The notes under the pieces are model-generated. The model had not been told where the DNA came from, did not search any database, and worked only from the letters and a program-made list of their open reading frames with translations. 34,866 nucleotides of DNA from Eimeria necatrix (taxonomy: Eukaryota; Apicomplexa; Conoidasida; Eucoccidiorida; Eimeriidae): assembly GCF_000499385.1 (NCBI RefSeq), contig NW_013654222.1, positions 1 through 34,866 of the forward strand, given 5' to 3'. The position numbers and the translations under genes are program-made. Of the stretch, positions 31,429-34,866 are shown in pieces (positions within the stretch are counted from its first letter, which is position 1; each line of letters begins with the position of its first letter).

Positions 31429-33522
31429 TTACGCAGGATTTTGCAATCCTCCCTTTCCAACCACTGAATCATATCTGAAAACGGCTTTGTCGCCCTCAAA
31501 ATATTCTCTCAGTCTTCCATAATTTGGTTTAGGCGTGAACTCCAAGCCAGACTCGGGCATACCCTCAAACGTCAAACGAAGTCTTTGCGGCATGATTCGG
31601 CTTCGGTATGCCGAATAGAGGCGTACAAGCATTCAAAAAACTATCATGTTACATCGTACTTCAACACCTCTTTGAACACGGGCTCACTTCCTAATTACAT
31701 ACATCGTCAGTCAAGAATAGCGCGACGGGTGGTTTTCGCTAATTTTCCCAAAGGCTTCGTGTCACAATTTCCGTTTTAAGCCGTGTCACAGCGTTGCGTT
31801 CCTTTGACTCTGACAGAGGATTCCTGATACGCATTGCACTTCTAGCCTTGGGAATAGGATGCCGAGACTGCTGCAGTTTATAAGCACTGCAATTCTTTTC
31901 AAGCCTGCAGCTTTATGCCAGGCAAGTCTAATGCATCAAGTTAGACCTTGAAAATGCAAAAGGCCTCCTAACCAACTGGCTAGCACAGATCTGCACAAGC
32001 TTCTGCATCTATGTGCGATGCCAGCGTTCACAATAGATAAAGGCGGAGTGCACGGGCCAGGAAGTATCTGGCCTTTGGCCTGCAATTGTCAACTTGCAGA
32101 TCTTTAAAATCTCAATCTTTACGCAAGCATGCTGGACTCCACTAATTAAATCAATATTAGTGCGTGTGGAATGGCTGACAGCAGGTCATGCGGGTACATT
32201 CAGCCAACAGAATATGCCTGAATAGTTTCATCGTGCTAGTTTGCATTACTCCGTGTGCAGCCAAACTGGTACTGTGGTCATGATTCCCTACATATACAAC
32301 CAACAGCTCCCGAGGGCAGTTGCTGTTTCTTCTAAGAAGTAGAAACAGCCAACCCAGCTCCTGAGATTAAGTGGTATTGCATGATAGGCAGTCAGCTACA
32401 CTCTGCATCCGATATTTAGAGCTGCATGTTGAGCGGTGTCATCCGCGCGCAGTTCGCGGCTTTGACGAGGCACACATTGGAAAATAGAAGCACACAGAAA
32501 AAGCGTTCTGTATCAGGATCACTAGTTGCAAGCCTTTAATCTGGCAGTTCCTCCCGTTACAATCAACGTCCTCGATTTTGCTTCTCGAGTTCTTTGCAAA
32601 GTCACCTTGCCGAACGATAACTCTGCGGGATGTCCTTAGCCACGTGAGCATGTTTCTTAATCAACACGTTTACAGATGGTAAATATTGAAGATGATTTCT
32701 GATCACTTAAGCGTGTATTCTATAATGAAGCAGCAGAATTTTGGAGCTTGTACGCAGCCGTGCATATTCAAAGCATCCTGGCGAATCATACCAGCCACCG
32801 TTGTTCAATAAAAAATTGCAGCTGCCTACTGCAGTGACTTGCCAAACATATTTGCGCACTCCTGATGGCGTAATTGTGTAGTTATCAATAAGCGTCAATT
32901 GAAGCACGCCCAACGCTGCGATACACTTGAGCCTTGCCTGCACAAAATGCTATTTTGGGGATCTTTACTGCACAGTAACAGAGAGATTTCATGAGATGCC
33001 CACATCATAACTTGTTTCGAAGCTCCAGCACACACTTTTGCAGCAAGGTGCACGCTTGCTTCGCATTGCGAAGGCCCATTCAATCACTAACCCATCTTCG
33101 TGGACTCATGTACACGGGCACAATTTGCGCAGTACATGATGAAACAGTGCGCCCTGGCGTAGCTCTAGCGCTTGGAGCTTCGATTTGCCGTCGACATGAA
33201 TGGCTTGAAATATTTGCGCCAGCCCAACAGGCAATTCCTTCGAGTCCACACCATTCGTGCTCAAGCTGAAAATGAGCGGAACATTGTCAGCCCAAGTGCG
33301 ATACTCCACATTGTGATCATCTTTGACCAAGCCCACGGCTGCCCGCAACGAGAGCATATATTCGCTTGTCAACGACTCCTTGCGTTGTTCGACAGCCAGA
33401 AATGTGAGACATTCTGCCACATCATAGTTCTGTAAATATTCGCCACTTTCGCGCCAGCGAATCCTGGCGATGATCCCGTGCTGCATTCGGCGAGGGAATA
33501 TACTTAAAAGAGGAACAACCAT
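31429..33522 (-). CDS. Possible multi-exon gene or gene remnant (unrecognised)
   Basis: Several minus-strand segments look like exons. At 33522-33106 a frame of 138 codons includes AECLTFLAVEQRKESLTSEY and ends in a stop; an acceptor-like TATTTACAG lies just before 33429. At 32937-32792 an exon-like block is bordered by TTTTGTGCAG and GTATGA and reads RLKCIAALGVLQLTLIDNY and later KYVWQVTAVGSCN. At ~32620-32520 a frame reads GDFAKNSRSKIEDVDCNG. At 31632-31429 a frame reads FEGMPESGLEFTPKPNYG and ends in a stop. Order and strand fit one gene, and the pieces contain Cys residues, but I could not join phases across all of them. A decayed surface-antigen gene is one thought; I could not match that family's motifs. 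Confidence 0.2.
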
Positions 33523-34113
33523 AGTTGAAGTGGATCATACGGACGTTTCAAACAGCATCCTTTCAACAAAATCGCAGCCTTCTTGCATGCTTCTCTTGGG
33601 AAAACAACACAAAGGGACAGCCGCTGTTCAGTGTACGATGAGAAGACAGCCAAATCGGATTCGCACAACATTGCTTGCGGGCAGGCCACTCACAGTATTG
33701 CCAGTGCCAGCAAGAACGCGACAACTGCCTTCCACGCAGGACGGCAAAATCTCCACCAGGGATATTGCCACCTGTTTTACAAGCGAGTGCCACACTTTGT
33801 TCATGATGCAGAAAAAATGCAAAGTCGCACTTTTGGAGAGGTGACCAGAGCCTAGCTGCACTTTCTCTTGAGCGCACCATCCCTACAGATGTTTGTGCCC
33901 TACAAATGGAGTGTTGGTTTGATTCGAAGTCGAGCCATGCAACCAGTCCACGAGCACTGTTGCTTCGCTGCCAGTTCTGTTCCAATCGTGCCGAAAAATT
34001 AACATATTACGCCACTTCAGTCGACGCTAGACCTAGACCTTTTTCGACACTACTTTGCCGGCAGGTCACGCGATCTTAATTTTAGAAGCAGTAACAGCGC
34101 TTTGAAGTAGCAG

Positions 34114-34129
34114 CACACTATATAGTGTG
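34114..34129. repeat. Perfect 16-bp palindrome CACACTATATAGTGTG
   Basis: The sequence is self-complementary over all 16 bases with a TATATA-like centre. It lies about 210 bases left of the large foldback. No gene start is seen next to it. Confidence 0.8.
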
Positions 34130-34339
34130 TCTATCCTGGCTTGAAGAGAGCACATGAAGAGCACATTTTAAATCAAGCGATTCACAGACTGGAAACCACT
34201 TGCTGAAAGCGCGCATGACGACAATTTTAACAGAGGATTTCCATGCGAAAACCGCCATAAAATCTTCCATGCTCATGTCTCGCCCGAATCTTCATAAAAA
34301 CTTCAGCCATTCACTGACTCCAAGAATTAAATAGCACGA

Positions 34340-34563
34340 GCACACCATTGTCCGCAGCCCATGTACAGCAAGCAGAGCAATGAGAGCAGTCTACAACTAA
34401 GTGAAAATGTGATTGCTGTGACCTAGTCTAGGAGCCGTTGGTTTTGGATACTATCCAAAAGGCAGCCTGCTCCTAAACTAGGTCACAGCAAACCCATATT
34501 CACTAAGATGTAGATTGCTCTCATGCTCTCCTTGCTGTACACGGGCTGCGGACAATGGCGTGC
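34340..34563. repeat. ~224-bp foldback (long inverted repeat), MITE-like or hairpin RNA precursor
   Basis: The left arm 34345-34435 (CCATTGTCCGCAGCCC...) and the reverse complement of 34469-34558 match over ~90 bases with about nine mismatches and one indel (~89% identity). The match extends outward by five bases with one mismatch (GCACA/GCACG) to 34340 and 34563. The 33-base centre holds another perfect inverted repeat, TTTTGGATA-C-TATCCAAAA (34442-34460), so the whole element folds back on itself almost to the tip. I see no open frame and no clear target-site duplication at its ends. It could be a miniature inverted-repeat element or a transcribed hairpin. The remaining sequence to 34866 shows no gene. 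Confidence 0.85.
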
Positions 34564-34866
34564 CGCGTCCTTCAGGTCTTGTTGACCCAGGGTTACGCTC
34601 AGGATCGCGAATGTCTGCTTCCTCAGCTTTCCATGCAATGTAAAAGATCTAAAACGACTAGCGTGGTTGAAGGCTAACCTACAGTCAACATCGATAGGCG
34701 CCTACAGCAGCCATTCTGCGCAGGCGTCATGATACATGCACCAACCCACTTCCTGATCCATAAAGAAGAACAGGTGGGTGCAAGTGCAATCTGCCGCGTC
34801 TTGATGCCGGCATCTCCATCTGCAAGGCAGCTTCACTCTTCACTCGTCACCTTCTCTGCCGAAGCA

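Noticed and set aside
31429..33522. Assignment of the minus-strand pieces to the Eimeria SAG surface-antigen family
   Set aside because: Cysteines and a Pro-x-Tyr segment are suggestive, but the family's conserved segments and a signal peptide were not found, so no family name is given.

Overview
This window looks like nuclear DNA from a coccidian apicomplexan, most likely Eimeria. Three things point there. Dense CAG/CTG triplet repeats fill the first ~11 kb and are read as poly-Gln, poly-Ala or poly-Ser. Genes have many short exons with GT..AG introns. The recognisable proteins are eukaryotic: a WDR82/Swd2-type WD40 protein, a Pumilio (PUF) protein and a PDK1-type AGC kinase. The species cannot be read from the sequence.

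Layout. (1) 1-12.8 kb is repeat-rich. It holds an open-ended Gln-rich/QPL-repeat reading frame (2-964, +). Then come ~3 kb with no convincing gene and an 18-bp tandem array (4018-4100). Next is a complete three-exon gene for a Gln/Ala/Arg/Ser-rich protein (7789-4112, -), and, divergent from it, a small unrecognised gene candidate (7897-8380, +). The last gene here is WDR82/Swd2-like and heavily split (8725-12775, +). (2) 12.8-29.7 kb is repeat-poor. It holds a PUF gene of at least 12 exons (16285-22118, +), whose PUF exons could be joined in phase from 18733 to the stop, and a five-exon PDK1-like gene with a C-terminal PH domain (25560-29712, +). Long intergenic stretches separate them. (3) 29.7-34.9 kb is more A+T-rich and has no recognised gene. 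It contains a few exon-like segments on the minus strand and a ~224-bp foldback at 34340-34563.

The genes do not form an operon. Their likely roles are RNA handling (Arg/Ser-rich protein), histone H3K4 methylation or transcription termination (WDR82), post-transcriptional mRNA control (PUF) and AGC-kinase signalling (PDK1-like). Most notable are the PDK1-like kinase with several altered catalytic motifs, the PUF domain whose base-contact residues predict a UGUAUAU(A) target with two unusual repeats, and the large foldback near the right end. Exon boundaries were read by eye from phase, GT/AG and family similarity. No database search was run.
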